Assembly: GCA_016706595.1 (NCBI GenBank)
Contig: JADJJH010000002.1
Span: 744,001 to 808,000, forward strand
Direction: 5' to 3'
DNA: 64,000 nt
From: Bacteroidota bacterium
Lineage (GTDB): Bacteria; Bacteroidota; Bacteroidia; Chitinophagales; Chitinophagaceae
Part shown: positions 16,630 to 25,444 of the stretch, in pieces
Layout of the letters: each line of letters starts with the position of its first letter
Position numbering within the stretch: the stretch's first letter is position 1
Notes under the pieces: model-generated
The model's database searches: none
What the model was told of the DNA's origin: nothing
The model's input: only the letters and a program-made list of their open reading frames with translations
Translations under genes and position numbers: made by a program

Positions 16630-17310
16630 ATGAAAAAGCAAATAGCTGGGTATCCTTATATTAAACTTGAAACTGAAACTTTTACTGAAAATCAGATGAA
16701 AGAGCGTTCTGCATTTTTTTTCGAATACATGAATAAACGAAGAAGTATTCGGGAGTTTAGTGACAAGATAATATCTGACAGTGTGCTTGAAAACATAATT
16801 CGAACCGCATCAACCGCACCAAGTGGGGCAAACAAACAACCATGGACATTTTGTGTAGTACGAAATCCAATCACTAAAAAAATGATTCGTGAAGCAGCTG
16901 AGCAAGAAGAAAAGCGCAGTTACAATAAACGAATGAGTGATGAATGGCTTGCTGATCTTGCACCCTTAGGGACAGATTGGCAAAAGCCTTTTCTTGACAT
17001 TGCACCCGTGCTAATAATTGTTTTCAAGCGTATCTATGAAATGGAAGATGATGGCCATAAACACCAAAATTACTACCCGCAAGAAAGTACAGGTTTGGCA
17101 TGCGGATTTTTATTGGCCGCTATACACAATGCAGGTTTGGCCGCTTTAACCCACACACCTAGTCCAATGAATTTTTTATGCAAAATTCTAAATCGACCAG
17201 AAAATGAAAGGCCCTTTTTGCTAATACCTGTGGGTTATCCTTCAGAGGAATGTTATGTGCCGGATATTCAACGAAAATCTTTGGATGAAGTCTCTGTTTG
17301 GTACAACTAA
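16630..17310 (+). CDS. Nitroreductase-fold flavoprotein, iodotyrosine deiodinase (IYD)-like
   Basis: The 226-residue protein has the FMN-binding nitroreductase motifs RRSIREFSD (37-45) and TAPSGANKQPWTF (62-74) and, later, ALTHTPSPMNFL and PVGYPSEECYVPD. It aligns along its length with iodotyrosine deiodinases. The three lid residues that clamp the zwitterion of halotyrosines in IYD are present as Glu94, Tyr98 (EEKRSYNKRM) and Lys119 (WQKPFLD). IYD reductively removes halogen from iodo-, bromo- or chlorotyrosine using FMN. Enzymes of this type are known from Bacteroidota such as Haliscomenobacter. It is a single gene with its own promoter. The real physiological substrate is not known. Confidence 0.85.
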   Translation: MKKQIAGYPYIKLETETFTENQMKERSAFFFEYMNKRRSIREFSDKIISDSVLENIIRTASTAPSGANKQPWTFCVVRNPITKKMIREAAEQEEKRSYNKRMSDEWLADLAPLGTDWQKPFLDIAPVLIIVFKRIYEMEDDGHKHQNYYPQESTGLACGFLLAAIHNAGLAALTHTPSPMNFLCKILNRPENERPFLLIPVGYPSEECYVPDIQRKSLDEVSVWYN

Positions 17311-17401
17311 GGTATATCTCTAAAATAGTTGCGAAAATCTTTGTTAAATCATTTCCACCTAGGGCGCAGGCAATAGCATTTAGATGTAAATTGCGCACTT
17401 T

Positions 17402-18793
17402 ATGAAAAAATCCTTTTCTACGTTTTGGCTGTTAATGGTGTTGCTATTACCCCTAACCATACATGCCCAAACACAAACAGAAACCCTTGATAAGGTAATT
17501 GCCATTGTAGGTGAAAAAATTATCCTTCGTTCGGAAATTGAAAATGCTTTTCAAGAATTCTTACAAGAAAATCCAAATGCCGGCGATTCACTTCGCTGCC
17601 AAATTTTGGAAAATGCATTAAGCCAGAAAATTGTTACCGAACAAGCCGATCGCGATAGTGTATTTGTAAGCGATGAAGAATTAGAAGCTTCACTCGATAA
17701 TCGTATCCGTTATTTTATTAGTCAGTACGGCTCCGAAGAAAAATTAGAAGAAGTGGCAGGTAAAACTATCTATCAATTAAAAGACGATTACCGAAGCAAT
17801 TTCAAAGAGCAATTGCAATTTCAAAAAATGCAACAACAAATTATGAGTAGTGTAAAAATTACGCCGCAAGAAGTGAAAGCATTTTATGCTAAAATCCCGA
17901 AGGATAGTTTGCCATTTTACCCGAGTAGTGTGGAGGTAGGGCAAATTGTATTGAAGCCCGATATTAATAAAGAAGTGGAAGATTCGGCCATAGCCAAACT
18001 AGAAAGAATTCGACAAGAAATAATTAGCGGTAAAGCTTCCTTCGAGATAATGGCCGGTGTACATAGCGATGATCCGGGAAGTAGAGACAATGGTGGTGAT
18101 TTAGGTATTATGGGTAGAGATGAGTTGGTTCCCGAATTTGCCGCCGCTGCATTTAAATTACAAAATGGAGAAATATCACCTATCGTAAAAACATCTTTTG
18201 GTTTTCATATTGTTCAAATGATGAACCGTCAGGGTGAAAAAGCGAAGTTACGACACATACTGATTAAACCCTTGGTTACCGAAGATATGGTGAAGCTATG
18301 TTTAAGCAGAGCCGATAGTGTTCGTGCCAATTTAGTAGCAGGCAAATTACAATATGCAGCGGCTGTTGGTAAATATTCGAGCGATGAATCATCGAAACTT
18401 ACCGGCGGTATGATTACCAATCAACAAACCGGCTCAACTTCTTTGTTGGCCGAAGATTTAGATCCGGATATTGCATTGGCTGTAACCGAAATGAAGGTAG
18501 GTGAATATTCACAACCTATTGAATATAATGATCCTCGTACAGGCGATAAACTGGTTCGAATTTTATATTTGCGCAGCCGTACCGAACCACATAAAGCGAA
18601 TTTAAAAGACGACTACCATAAAATTATGCAAGTCGCATTTGCTGAAAAGCAAAATACGTATTTAACTACTTGGCTTACTGAGCATATTTCTAATTTTTAT
18701 GTAATGGTAGACCCCGAATATCGTACTTGCGATAATATTGGTACTTGGTTACAAGCCTCCGATAAGCAAAAAGCTGCACAAAAAACTAAATAA
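17402..18793 (+). CDS. SurA-like peptidyl-prolyl isomerase/chaperone
   Basis: The 463-residue product has a signal peptide (FWLLMVLLLPLTIHAQ), then the SurA N-terminal domain (LDKVIAIVGEKIILRSEIENA at its head), and two parvulin domains. The first starts at VEVGQIVLKPDINKE (about 170-275) and contains SDDPGSRDNGGDLGIMGRDELVPEF; the second starts at AKLRHILIKP (about 280-385). SurA escorts unfolded outer-membrane proteins through the periplasm. This cell makes many barrels, so the role fits. MoxR follows after 20 bp on the same strand. Bacteroidota often carry two or three such foldases, so which one this is remains open. Confidence 0.87.
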   Translation: MKKSFSTFWLLMVLLLPLTIHAQTQTETLDKVIAIVGEKIILRSEIENAFQEFLQENPNAGDSLRCQILENALSQKIVTEQADRDSVFVSDEELEASLDNRIRYFISQYGSEEKLEEVAGKTIYQLKDDYRSNFKEQLQFQKMQQQIMSSVKITPQEVKAFYAKIPKDSLPFYPSSVEVGQIVLKPDINKEVEDSAIAKLERIRQEIISGKASFEIMAGVHSDDPGSRDNGGDLGIMGRDELVPEFAAAAFKLQNGEISPIVKTSFGFHIVQMMNRQGEKAKLRHILIKPLVTEDMVKLCLSRADSVRANLVAGKLQYAAAVGKYSSDESSKLTGGMITNQQTGSTSLLAEDLDPDIALAVTEMKVGEYSQPIEYNDPRTGDKLVRILYLRSRTEPHKANLKDDYHKIMQVAFAEKQNTYLTTWLTEHISNFYVMVDPEYRTCDNIGTWLQASDKQKAAQKTK

Positions 18794-18813
18794 AAAAAAC
18801 GACTAGAAATTCA

Positions 18814-19773
18814 ATGTATACATCAGACGTAGAAGCAGCCAAAGCGTTGCAAGTAAAATTTAAAGAACTTAAAGATACCATCGGAAAAGTAATTGTGGGT
18901 CAGCACGAAGTAGTGGACTCGGTAATTATTTCTATACTTTGTAATGGTCATAGCTTATTGGTGGGTGTACCCGGCTTGGCAAAAACATTATTAGTAAGTA
19001 CCATTGCCAGAGTTTTAGATTTAGAGTTTAAACGAATTCAGTTTACACCCGATTTAATGCCTAGCGATATTACAGGTGCCGAAATTTTAGATGAGCATCG
19101 TAATTTTAAATTCATCAAAGGGCCTTTATTTTCGAATATCATTTTGGCGGATGAGATAAACCGTACCCCACCTAAAACACAGGCCGCTTTGCTTGAAGCC
19201 ATGCAAGAACGCAATGTAACTATCAGTGGTGAAAATCATAAATTGCCTGCACCGTTTTTTGTTTTGGCTACGCAAAATCCTATTGAGCAAGAAGGTACTT
19301 ATCCATTGCCCGAAGCGCAACTCGATCGTTTTATGTTTAATATTTGGCTCGATTATCCTTCGTTCCAAGAAGAATTAGATGTGGTAAAAAATACTACCAC
19401 CGATCGTGTAACCGACTTGCCAAAAGTAATGACAGGCGAAGAGATTCTCTATTTTCAGCATTTAGTTCGTCGTGTACCTGTACCCGATAATGTAATGGAA
19501 TATGCCGTTGCTTTGGTACATAAAACTCGTCCGAATGAGCAAGGATCTGATTTGGCTCGTAATTATATTTCATGGGGAGCAGGACCAAGAGCTTCGCAAA
19601 ATTTAATTTTAGGTGCCAAGTGTAATGCCTTATTACGTGGAAAATTTAGCCCTGATATCGAAGATGTAAAATCTGTTGCCTTACCAATTCTTCGTCATCG
19701 TGTGGTTCGTAATTATAAGGCTGAAGCTGAAGGGTTAAAGATTGAGGATTTGATTAATAAGCTGATGGGATAA
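18814..19773 (+). CDS. MoxR-family AAA+ ATPase
   Basis: The 319 residues are a typical MoxR: Walker A-like GVPGLAKT, pore and insertion block QFTPDLMPSDITGAEIL, Walker B NIILADEINRTPPKTQAALLEAM, sensor 1 VLATQNPIEQEGTYPLPEAQLDRF, and the C-terminal lid. MoxR ATPases act as chaperones for metalloenzymes or membrane complexes, usually with DUF58 and VWA proteins encoded next to them. Those partners are not present here. The next gene is the convergent Rel/SpoT gene. It probably shares the transcript of the SurA-like gene upstream. The stop codon opens a family C repeat. Confidence 0.9.
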   Translation: MYTSDVEAAKALQVKFKELKDTIGKVIVGQHEVVDSVIISILCNGHSLLVGVPGLAKTLLVSTIARVLDLEFKRIQFTPDLMPSDITGAEILDEHRNFKFIKGPLFSNIILADEINRTPPKTQAALLEAMQERNVTISGENHKLPAPFFVLATQNPIEQEGTYPLPEAQLDRFMFNIWLDYPSFQEELDVVKNTTTDRVTDLPKVMTGEEILYFQHLVRRVPVPDNVMEYAVALVHKTRPNEQGSDLARNYISWGAGPRASQNLILGAKCNALLRGKFSPDIEDVKSVALPILRHRVVRNYKAEAEGLKIEDLINKLMG

Positions 19774-20089
19774 TGTGATAATATGCGAATGTGCTAATTG
19801 GATTCTGTTAGCCTCCTGATTGTCCCTATTATCACATTATCACATTAACACATTATCTACTGGTTCAACAAATTTCAAAGAGGGTCCCCATGCAGAATTG
19901 TTGAGGTGGGTAGATAAGTAATTGGGGGCAAAATAAAAATATGCTGATGAGATAATGTGCTGATAAGAAAATGTGCTGATAAGATAATTTGCGAATGTGC
20001 TAATTGGGCAAATTCGTCACTTGAGCAGAATCCAATTAGCATATTATCCCATTAGCACATTAGCATATTATCCCATTAGCACATTAGCC
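19774..20089. repeat. Large inverted-repeat intergenic region (family C) between moxR and the Rel/SpoT gene
   Basis: This 316-bp gap between convergent genes has no gene. TGCTAATTGGATTCTG at 19792-19807 is a perfect inverted copy of 20024-20039, and both arms continue into TAATGTG/CACATTA-type repeats. The middle holds a unique stretch (tactggttcaacaaa... near 19860) and a tandem of ctgataaga(t/a)aatgtg units near 19940-19990. The arms could form a very long stem. Confidence 0.65.
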
Positions 20090-22324
20090 TTAGTCCATAT
20101 CCAACCTCACCACTTTATTAATGCCATCCAAGGCTTCTAAACGGTCGCACAGTTCATCTAGCTCTTCTTTGTGATTTACGAATACCATAATCGTACCTTC
20201 AAATAATCCATCGCCCGATTCAATACTCATACTGCGCATATTCATTTTCATTTCGCCCGAAACTACATTGGTAATTTTATTGATAATACCTACATCATCA
20301 ATACCATTAATTCGAACCCCGGTAAGAAAACTAATTTCTTTATTTTTTGCCCACTTCGCTTTAACCACACGATGTCCGTAATTAGCTAAAAGCGTTGAGG
20401 CATTCGGACAATTCGTACGATGAATTTTAAGTCCTTCACCGCTAGTTACAAAGCCAAAAACATCGTCGCCAGGTATGGGCTGACAACATGCGGCTAATTT
20501 GTATTGTATTTTATCGCTTTTTTCGCCAAATAAAACCAACTCGTAACCTTTAGCCGGAATTTGCTTGCTTACATCAAAGTCAAATACTTCTTCTTTATGA
20601 ATTGTTTTTTTCTCTGTCTCTTGAGGCGGAATGAGCTTGTCGCCAATAACCCCAAATTTACCAATATCTTTTATTTCAATATTATGAATGGCGATTGCAT
20701 AATATAAATCCAGAGGAGAAGCATATTTAAAATGCAATACCAATTCATTGATATTTTCGGCATTGGGCTTGACTTTCATATTATCTAGCTTGCGAAAAAG
20801 CATTTCTTTTCCATCGGCAGCGATAACTCGTTTCTCTTCTTTTAAATAATATTTAATGCGCGATTTGGCTTTGGCTGTAACTACCATATTTAACCAATCG
20901 GCATGCGGCTTTTGCTTTTTGGAGGTGATGATTTCAATCTGGTCGGCATTGCGCAATACATGTCCGATGGGTAATAATTTATAATTTACTTTAGCACCGA
21001 TACAATGTTTGCCAAGTTCTGAGTGAATGTCAAAGGCAAAGTCGAGAGCCGTTGAACCGGTTGGTAAAATACGCATATCACCTTCGGGTGTATACACATA
21101 AATTTCATCACCCATAATATCCTTCTTCAAATCCTGTATAAAATCCATCGCATTGCTTTCCGGATTTTGCAATAACTCTCGAATATGTTTCAACCAATCA
21201 TCCAATTTCGATTCTTGATTATTTGAACCTTCTTTATACTTCCAATGCGCTGCCAATCCTTTCTCGGCAATTTCATTCATACGTTCGGTTCTAATTTGCA
21301 CTTCAACCCATTTCCCTCCAGGTCCCATTACCGTGGTATGCAAAGCTTCGTAACCATTGCTTTTTGGTGTACTCACCCAATCACGAAGACGCTCTAAACT
21401 ATGTTGGTAATAATTGGTGATGATAGAAAATACCTTCCAACAATCTTCTTTTTCGTTTTGTGTATTTAAAATAATTCTGATGGCAAACAAATCATACACC
21501 TCCTCAAAGGTTACATGTTTGGTTTTCATTTTATGCCAAATAGAATGCACTGCTTTGGGTCGACCTAAAATTTGGAATTGAAAATTATTTCGTTCAAGTT
21601 CTTCTTTGATCGGTTTAATAAACTCGTTGATATACTTAGTTCGTTCGCGACGTGTATCAATAAGTTTTTGGGTAATTTCTTCAAAAACGGTGGTCTCGGT
21701 ATACTTCATCGAAAGATCTTCGAGCTCCGATTTAATTTCGTACAAACCCAAACGCATTGCCAGTGGTGCATACAAGAAAGTAGTTTCAGAAGCGATCTTT
21801 AATTGCTTTTCTCTACTCATGCTATCCATGGTTCGCATGTTATGCAAACGGTCGGCAATTTTAATAAGAATCACACGAGGATCATCGGCAAGCGTAAGTA
21901 AAATCTTTTTAAAATTCTCGGCTTGTTGCGTAGTATTTTTCGTTTCAACTACGTTGGATATTTTGGTAAGTCCTTCAACAATTTTTGCGCAACCTATACC
22001 AAATTCCGATTCAATTTCACTGAGGGTAACTTCGGTATCTTCAACCGTATCGTGCAAAAGCGCACAGATAACTGAGGTAACCCCTAAGCCAATTTCTTCA
22101 ATAACAATTTTTGCAACTGCGAGTGGATGAAATATATAAGGCTCACCACTTTTACGACGCATATGTTTGTGAGCATCGGCAGCAATTTCAAATGCACGAC
22201 GAACCAATCGCTTATCGCCCTTTTTTAATTTGGCTTTTAATGCGCGCAATAAGGAACGATATTCACGCAGAATGAGTTTTTTTTCTTCTTCTTCGCGTAG
22301 TATTTGTTTTTCGGTATCTGTCAT
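20090..22324 (-). CDS. Bifunctional (p)ppGpp synthetase/hydrolase (Rel/SpoT family)
   Basis: The 744 residues form a complete long RSH protein. The hydrolase HD domain has RRKSGEPYIFHPLAVA and the metal motif ALLHDTVEDTE (His91-Asp92). The synthetase domain holds RPKAVHSIWHKM and GYEALHTTVMGPGGKWVEVQIRT. A TGS domain (IYVYTPEGDMRILPTGST), a zinc-finger-like region with CCQPIPGDDV, and a C-terminal ACT domain follow. It sets (p)ppGpp levels in starvation. The hydrolase residues look intact, so it is bifunctional rather than RelA-like. Its -7 box is at 22336-22343, and the 194-bp tandem array begins 16 bp further upstream. Confidence 0.94.
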   Translation of the reverse strand: MTDTEKQILREEEEKKLILREYRSLLRALKAKLKKGDKRLVRRAFEIAADAHKHMRRKSGEPYIFHPLAVAKIVIEEIGLGVTSVICALLHDTVEDTEVTLSEIESEFGIGCAKIVEGLTKISNVVETKNTTQQAENFKKILLTLADDPRVILIKIADRLHNMRTMDSMSREKQLKIASETTFLYAPLAMRLGLYEIKSELEDLSMKYTETTVFEEITQKLIDTRRERTKYINEFIKPIKEELERNNFQFQILGRPKAVHSIWHKMKTKHVTFEEVYDLFAIRIILNTQNEKEDCWKVFSIITNYYQHSLERLRDWVSTPKSNGYEALHTTVMGPGGKWVEVQIRTERMNEIAEKGLAAHWKYKEGSNNQESKLDDWLKHIRELLQNPESNAMDFIQDLKKDIMGDEIYVYTPEGDMRILPTGSTALDFAFDIHSELGKHCIGAKVNYKLLPIGHVLRNADQIEIITSKKQKPHADWLNMVVTAKAKSRIKYYLKEEKRVIAADGKEMLFRKLDNMKVKPNAENINELVLHFKYASPLDLYYAIAIHNIEIKDIGKFGVIGDKLIPPQETEKKTIHKEEVFDFDVSKQIPAKGYELVLFGEKSDKIQYKLAACCQPIPGDDVFGFVTSGEGLKIHRTNCPNASTLLANYGHRVVKAKWAKNKEISFLTGVRINGIDDVGIINKITNVVSGEMKMNMRSMSIESGDGLFEGTIMVFVNHKEELDELCDRLEALDGINKVVRLDMD

Positions 22325-22335
22325 GGCGTACTAAG

Positions 22336-22343
22336 CAAAAATA
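22336..22343 (-). promoter_or_regulatory. -7 box (TATTTTTG) of the Rel/SpoT gene
   Basis: On the minus strand TATTTTTG matches TAnnTTTG and ends 11 bases before the ATG at 22324. The -33 region would fall in the first partial unit of the tandem array. Confidence 0.5.
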
Positions 22344-22358
22344 ATAGATTCATGCTTA

Positions 22359-23438
22359 TTCCGAAGCACTAAATTCTAATATCTAAATTCGAAGGGGATT
22401 ATTCCGAAGTACTAAATTCTAATATCGAAATCCGAAGAGGGATTGTAATTAATTGAAGTTTTATGCTAGAAAGAAGAATGTGCCTTTGAATTTCTTCCAA
22501 AGACCGAAATTCGAAGAAGGATGGTACTCATTTGATGTTATATGTATGCTAGAAGAATTACCACTTCGAATTTCGTTCTTCGTTATTCGAATTTATTCCG
22601 AAGTACTAAATTCTAATATCGAAATCCGAAGAGGGATTGTAATTAATTGAAGTTTTATGCTAGAAAGAAGAATGTGCCTTTGAATTTCTTCCAAAGACCG
22701 AAATTCGAAGAAGGATGGTACTCATTTGATGTTATATGTATGCTAGAAGAATTACCACTTCGAATTTCGTTCTTCGTTATTCGAATTTATTCCGAAGCAC
22801 TAAATTCTAATTTCGAAATCCGAAGAGGGATTGTAATTAATTGAAGTTTTATGCTAGAAAGAAGAATGCGCCTTTGAATTTCTTCCAAAGACCGAAATCC
22901 GAAGAAGGATGGTACTCATTTGATGTTTTATGTATGCTAGAAGAATTACCACTTCGAATTTCGTTCTTCGTTATTCGAATTTATTCCGAAGTACTAAATA
23001 CTAATATCGAAATCCGAAGAGGGATTGTAATTAATTGAAGTTTTATGCTAGAAAGAAGAATGTGCCTTCGAATTTCTTCCAAAGACCGAAATTCGAAGAT
23101 CGAAATTCGAAGAAGGATGGTACTCATTTGATGTTTTATGTATGCTAGAAGAATTACCACTTCGAATTTCGTTCTTCGTTATTCGAATTTATTCCGAAGT
23201 ACTAAATACTAATATCGAAATCCGAAGAGGGATTGTAATTAATTGAAGTTTTATGCTAGAAAGAAGAATGTGCCTTCGAATTTCTTCCAAAGACCGAATG
23301 AAGAAAATTCGAAGAAGGATGGTACTCATTTGATGTTTTATGTATGCTAGAAGAATTACCACTTCGAATTTCGTTCTTCGTTATTCGAATTTATTCCGAA
23401 GCACTAAATTCTAATATCTAAATCCGAAGGGGATAATC
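22359..23438. repeat. Tandem array: five 194-208 bp units flanked by partial units
   Basis: Five units start at 22402, 22596, 22790, 22984 and 23192. The first three are exactly 194 bp, the fourth 208 (a 14-bp duplication of gatcgaaattcgaa) and the fifth 202 (an 8-bp insertion). Partial units at 22359-22401 and 23394-23438 bound the array and share a variant sequence. Each unit contains CTTYGAATTTC and GAAATTCGAAG as an 11-bp inverted repeat around an 11-base loop. Each of the first three also holds a 65-codon frame from a TTG whose stop overlaps the next TTG. Base changes between units alter residues, and the indels break the frame, so I regard the array as non-coding. Confidence 0.9.
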
Positions 23439-23464
23439 AAATGCATCCTATTAATCATTGGTCG

Positions 23465-24094
23465 CTACAAGAATATATTTCTGTAAATCTGTAAAACAGC
23501 TAAGAATAGTAAAATACAAGCGACTGCATAATCAATTTGCTTTCTCTTTAATGAAAAGTATTGAACAATTTTACTGCCCGCAAATGCATAAAAAGCTAAA
23601 ATGATAAAAACACCTAAAGCTGCTGCAACGCTAAAAATGAAAATCGAAAAACTTGTCCAGCTAAACCAAGTTTTTTCAATAAAATAAATTCCCCAAATTG
23701 TCCAGGCCGACAATTGAAAAGGATTAAAAATGGCTACCCAAATCAATCGTCTAATTTGTTTTTGATCTAACGGCGAACTCTTAGCATGGCTTTGTACTGG
23801 CGATTTCTTGGCATCAAGTAGGGTAATAAAAGCAAAAACCAATAAAAAAATGACTAGTAGCCATTTAATAATAAACAAAATTTCGTGATGCGAAACCAAC
23901 CAATCAATTCCACTCATACATAAAAAACAATATGGAATTTCAATAAGCGAAAGTATAAGTAGCACCTTGGCTAATTGCTTTCTATTATTTTGTAAGCCTA
24001 ATTGCAAAACCGATAAATTAATATAACCGGGCACTAAATAACCATAGATACCAACGGCTATTCCAATACAAAATTGCAAAAGGAGTTTTAGCAT
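23465..24094 (-). CDS. LysE/RhtB-like membrane transporter
   Basis: The 209-residue membrane protein has about six hydrophobic segments. Its first helix pair contains GIAVGIYGYLVPGYINLSVL, reminiscent of the GxxxGxxPGP start of LysE/RhtB amino-acid exporters, and a cytoplasmic loop KKSPVQSHAKSSPLDQKQIR follows. A mid-protein NPFQLSAWTIWG resembles the second LysE motif NP. Members export amino acids or similar small molecules. Divergent members of this family are common in Bacteroidota. The substrate is unknown. It diverges from rsmI. Confidence 0.6.
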   Translation of the reverse strand: MLKLLLQFCIGIAVGIYGYLVPGYINLSVLQLGLQNNRKQLAKVLLILSLIEIPYCFLCMSGIDWLVSHHEILFIIKWLLVIFLLVFAFITLLDAKKSPVQSHAKSSPLDQKQIRRLIWVAIFNPFQLSAWTIWGIYFIEKTWFSWTSFSIFIFSVAAALGVFIILAFYAFAGSKIVQYFSLKRKQIDYAVACILLFLAVLQIYRNIFL

Positions 24095-24211
24095 AGTGCA
24101 TGCAAGATAGCATGATGATGACTTATTTTGATACCTTATTATTCATTGACTGGATGAGAAAATTTCAATAATTACCCTTTTCATTCATATTCAATAATTA
24201 CCTTTAGGCGA

Positions 24212-24880
24212 ATGAAATTATTTGTAATTCCAACCCCTATTGGAAATCTTGAAGATATTACTTTACGCGCTTTACGAATTTTAGGTGAAGTAGATTTGGT
24301 ATTAGCAGAAGATACCAGAAGCTCGGGCATCCTCTTAAAACATTATCAAATTAGTAAGCCATTCCGCAAATATCACATGCATAACGAGCATCAAGTTTTG
24401 GCGCAATTAATTGATGAAATTCAGGCAGGCAAAACGATGGCTTTAATTACAGACGCAGGCACACCGGCCATTTCGGATCCCGGATTTTTATTGGTGCGTG
24501 AATGTATTCGAAATGGTATCGAAGTTGAGTGCTTGCCAGGCGCCACTGCTTTTGTGCCGGCATTAGTAGATAGTGGCTTTCCGATTAATCGGTTTGTTTA
24601 CGAAGGATTTTTGCCACAAAAGAAAGGCCGACAAACCATGCTCACCGCTTTGCAAAACGAAGAACGAGCGATTGTGTTTTATGAAAGTCCGCACCGATTA
24701 GTGAAAACCCTTCTTGAACTGATAAAATATTTTGGCGCCGAAAGAGAAGTATGTGTTTGTCGTGAATTGTCGAAAAAATTTGAAGAACATAAACGTGGCA
24801 CTTTAACAGAAGTAAGTGTCTATTATCAAGAGCATCCTCCGAAAGGTGAAATTGTGATTGTAATCAAAGGAAAAGAGTAA
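24212..24880 (+). CDS. rsmI: 16S rRNA (cytidine1402-2'-O)-methyltransferase
   Basis: The 222 residues match RsmI: PTPIGNLEDITLRALRIL at 8-25, AEDTRSSGILLKHYQI, the SAM-binding TDAGTPAISDPGFLLV, PGATAFVPALVDSGFP, and the C-terminal CRELSKKFEE and PKGEIVIVIKG. It is a tetrapyrrole-methylase-fold enzyme that 2'-O-methylates C1402 at the ribosomal P site. Two near-identical stretches, tcaataattaccctttt and tcaataattacctttag, lie just before the ATG and hold candidate -7 boxes. The next gene follows after 10 bp. Confidence 0.93.
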   Translation: MKLFVIPTPIGNLEDITLRALRILGEVDLVLAEDTRSSGILLKHYQISKPFRKYHMHNEHQVLAQLIDEIQAGKTMALITDAGTPAISDPGFLLVRECIRNGIEVECLPGATAFVPALVDSGFPINRFVYEGFLPQKKGRQTMLTALQNEERAIVFYESPHRLVKTLLELIKYFGAEREVCVCRELSKKFEEHKRGTLTEVSVYYQEHPPKGEIVIVIKGKE

Positions 24881-24890
24881 AATAATTATT

Positions 24891-25436
24891 ATGGGAAAAT
24901 TCAGTGATGTGATTCTTGCTCAACATCAAAAATTTATCGAAGAGCAATATTTATTTTTTGTAGCTAGCTCCCCACTGGCTGCCGACGGACATGTAAATGT
25001 ATCGCCCAAAGGACTCGATGCTTTTAAAGTTATTTCAGAAACCGAAGTAGCGTATATGGATTTGATAGGAAGTGGCAATGAAACCTCGGCGCATATTACC
25101 GAAAACGAGCGTATCACTTTTATGTTTTGTTCGTTTACCAAGGTGCCTAATATTTTGCGTTTGTATGGGAAAGGTCGAACGATTTTGCCGGGTAGTAAAG
25201 AGTGGGAAAAGTATGCATCGCATTTTACCTTGTATGAAAGTACACGACAAATTATTGTAGCAACCATTTTTAAAGTGCAAACATCTTGCGGTTACGGCGT
25301 GCCATTATACGATTATACAGGCGAACGAAGTATCCATTTCGATTGGGCTGAGAAAAAAGGAAAGGAAGGTTTGAGCAAGTATATTCACGATAAAAATGGG
25401 GTTAGTTTAGATAACTTGAAGGCACCGCTAAAGTAA
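24891..25436 (+). CDS. Pyridoxamine 5'-phosphate oxidase-like FMN-binding protein
   Basis: This 181-residue split-barrel protein has HVNVSPKGLDAF, VAYMDLIGSGNETSAHITENERITFMFCSF and RLYGKGRTI, the pattern of the PNPOx-like family that binds FMN or F420. The C-terminal SCGYGVPLYDYTGERS is also shared by small stand-alone members. These reduce or sense flavin substrates; true vitamin B6 synthesis is unlikely because the PdxH phosphate-binding ends are missing. It is in an operon with rsmI and converges on the FkbM gene with 8 bp between the stops. Confidence 0.8.
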   Translation: MGKFSDVILAQHQKFIEEQYLFFVASSPLAADGHVNVSPKGLDAFKVISETEVAYMDLIGSGNETSAHITENERITFMFCSFTKVPNILRLYGKGRTILPGSKEWEKYASHFTLYESTRQIIVATIFKVQTSCGYGVPLYDYTGERSIHFDWAEKKGKEGLSKYIHDKNGVSLDNLKAPLK

Positions 25437-25444
25437 AAATACCA

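Noticed and set aside
22453..22844. Tandem 65-codon ORFs in the array as a gene family
   Set aside because: Unit length is not a multiple of three, substitutions change residues freely, and two units have frame-breaking indels; treated as repeat DNA.
22359..23438. CRISPR array
   Set aside because: Units are about 194 bp and nearly identical throughout, with no short repeat and unique spacer pattern and no cas genes.
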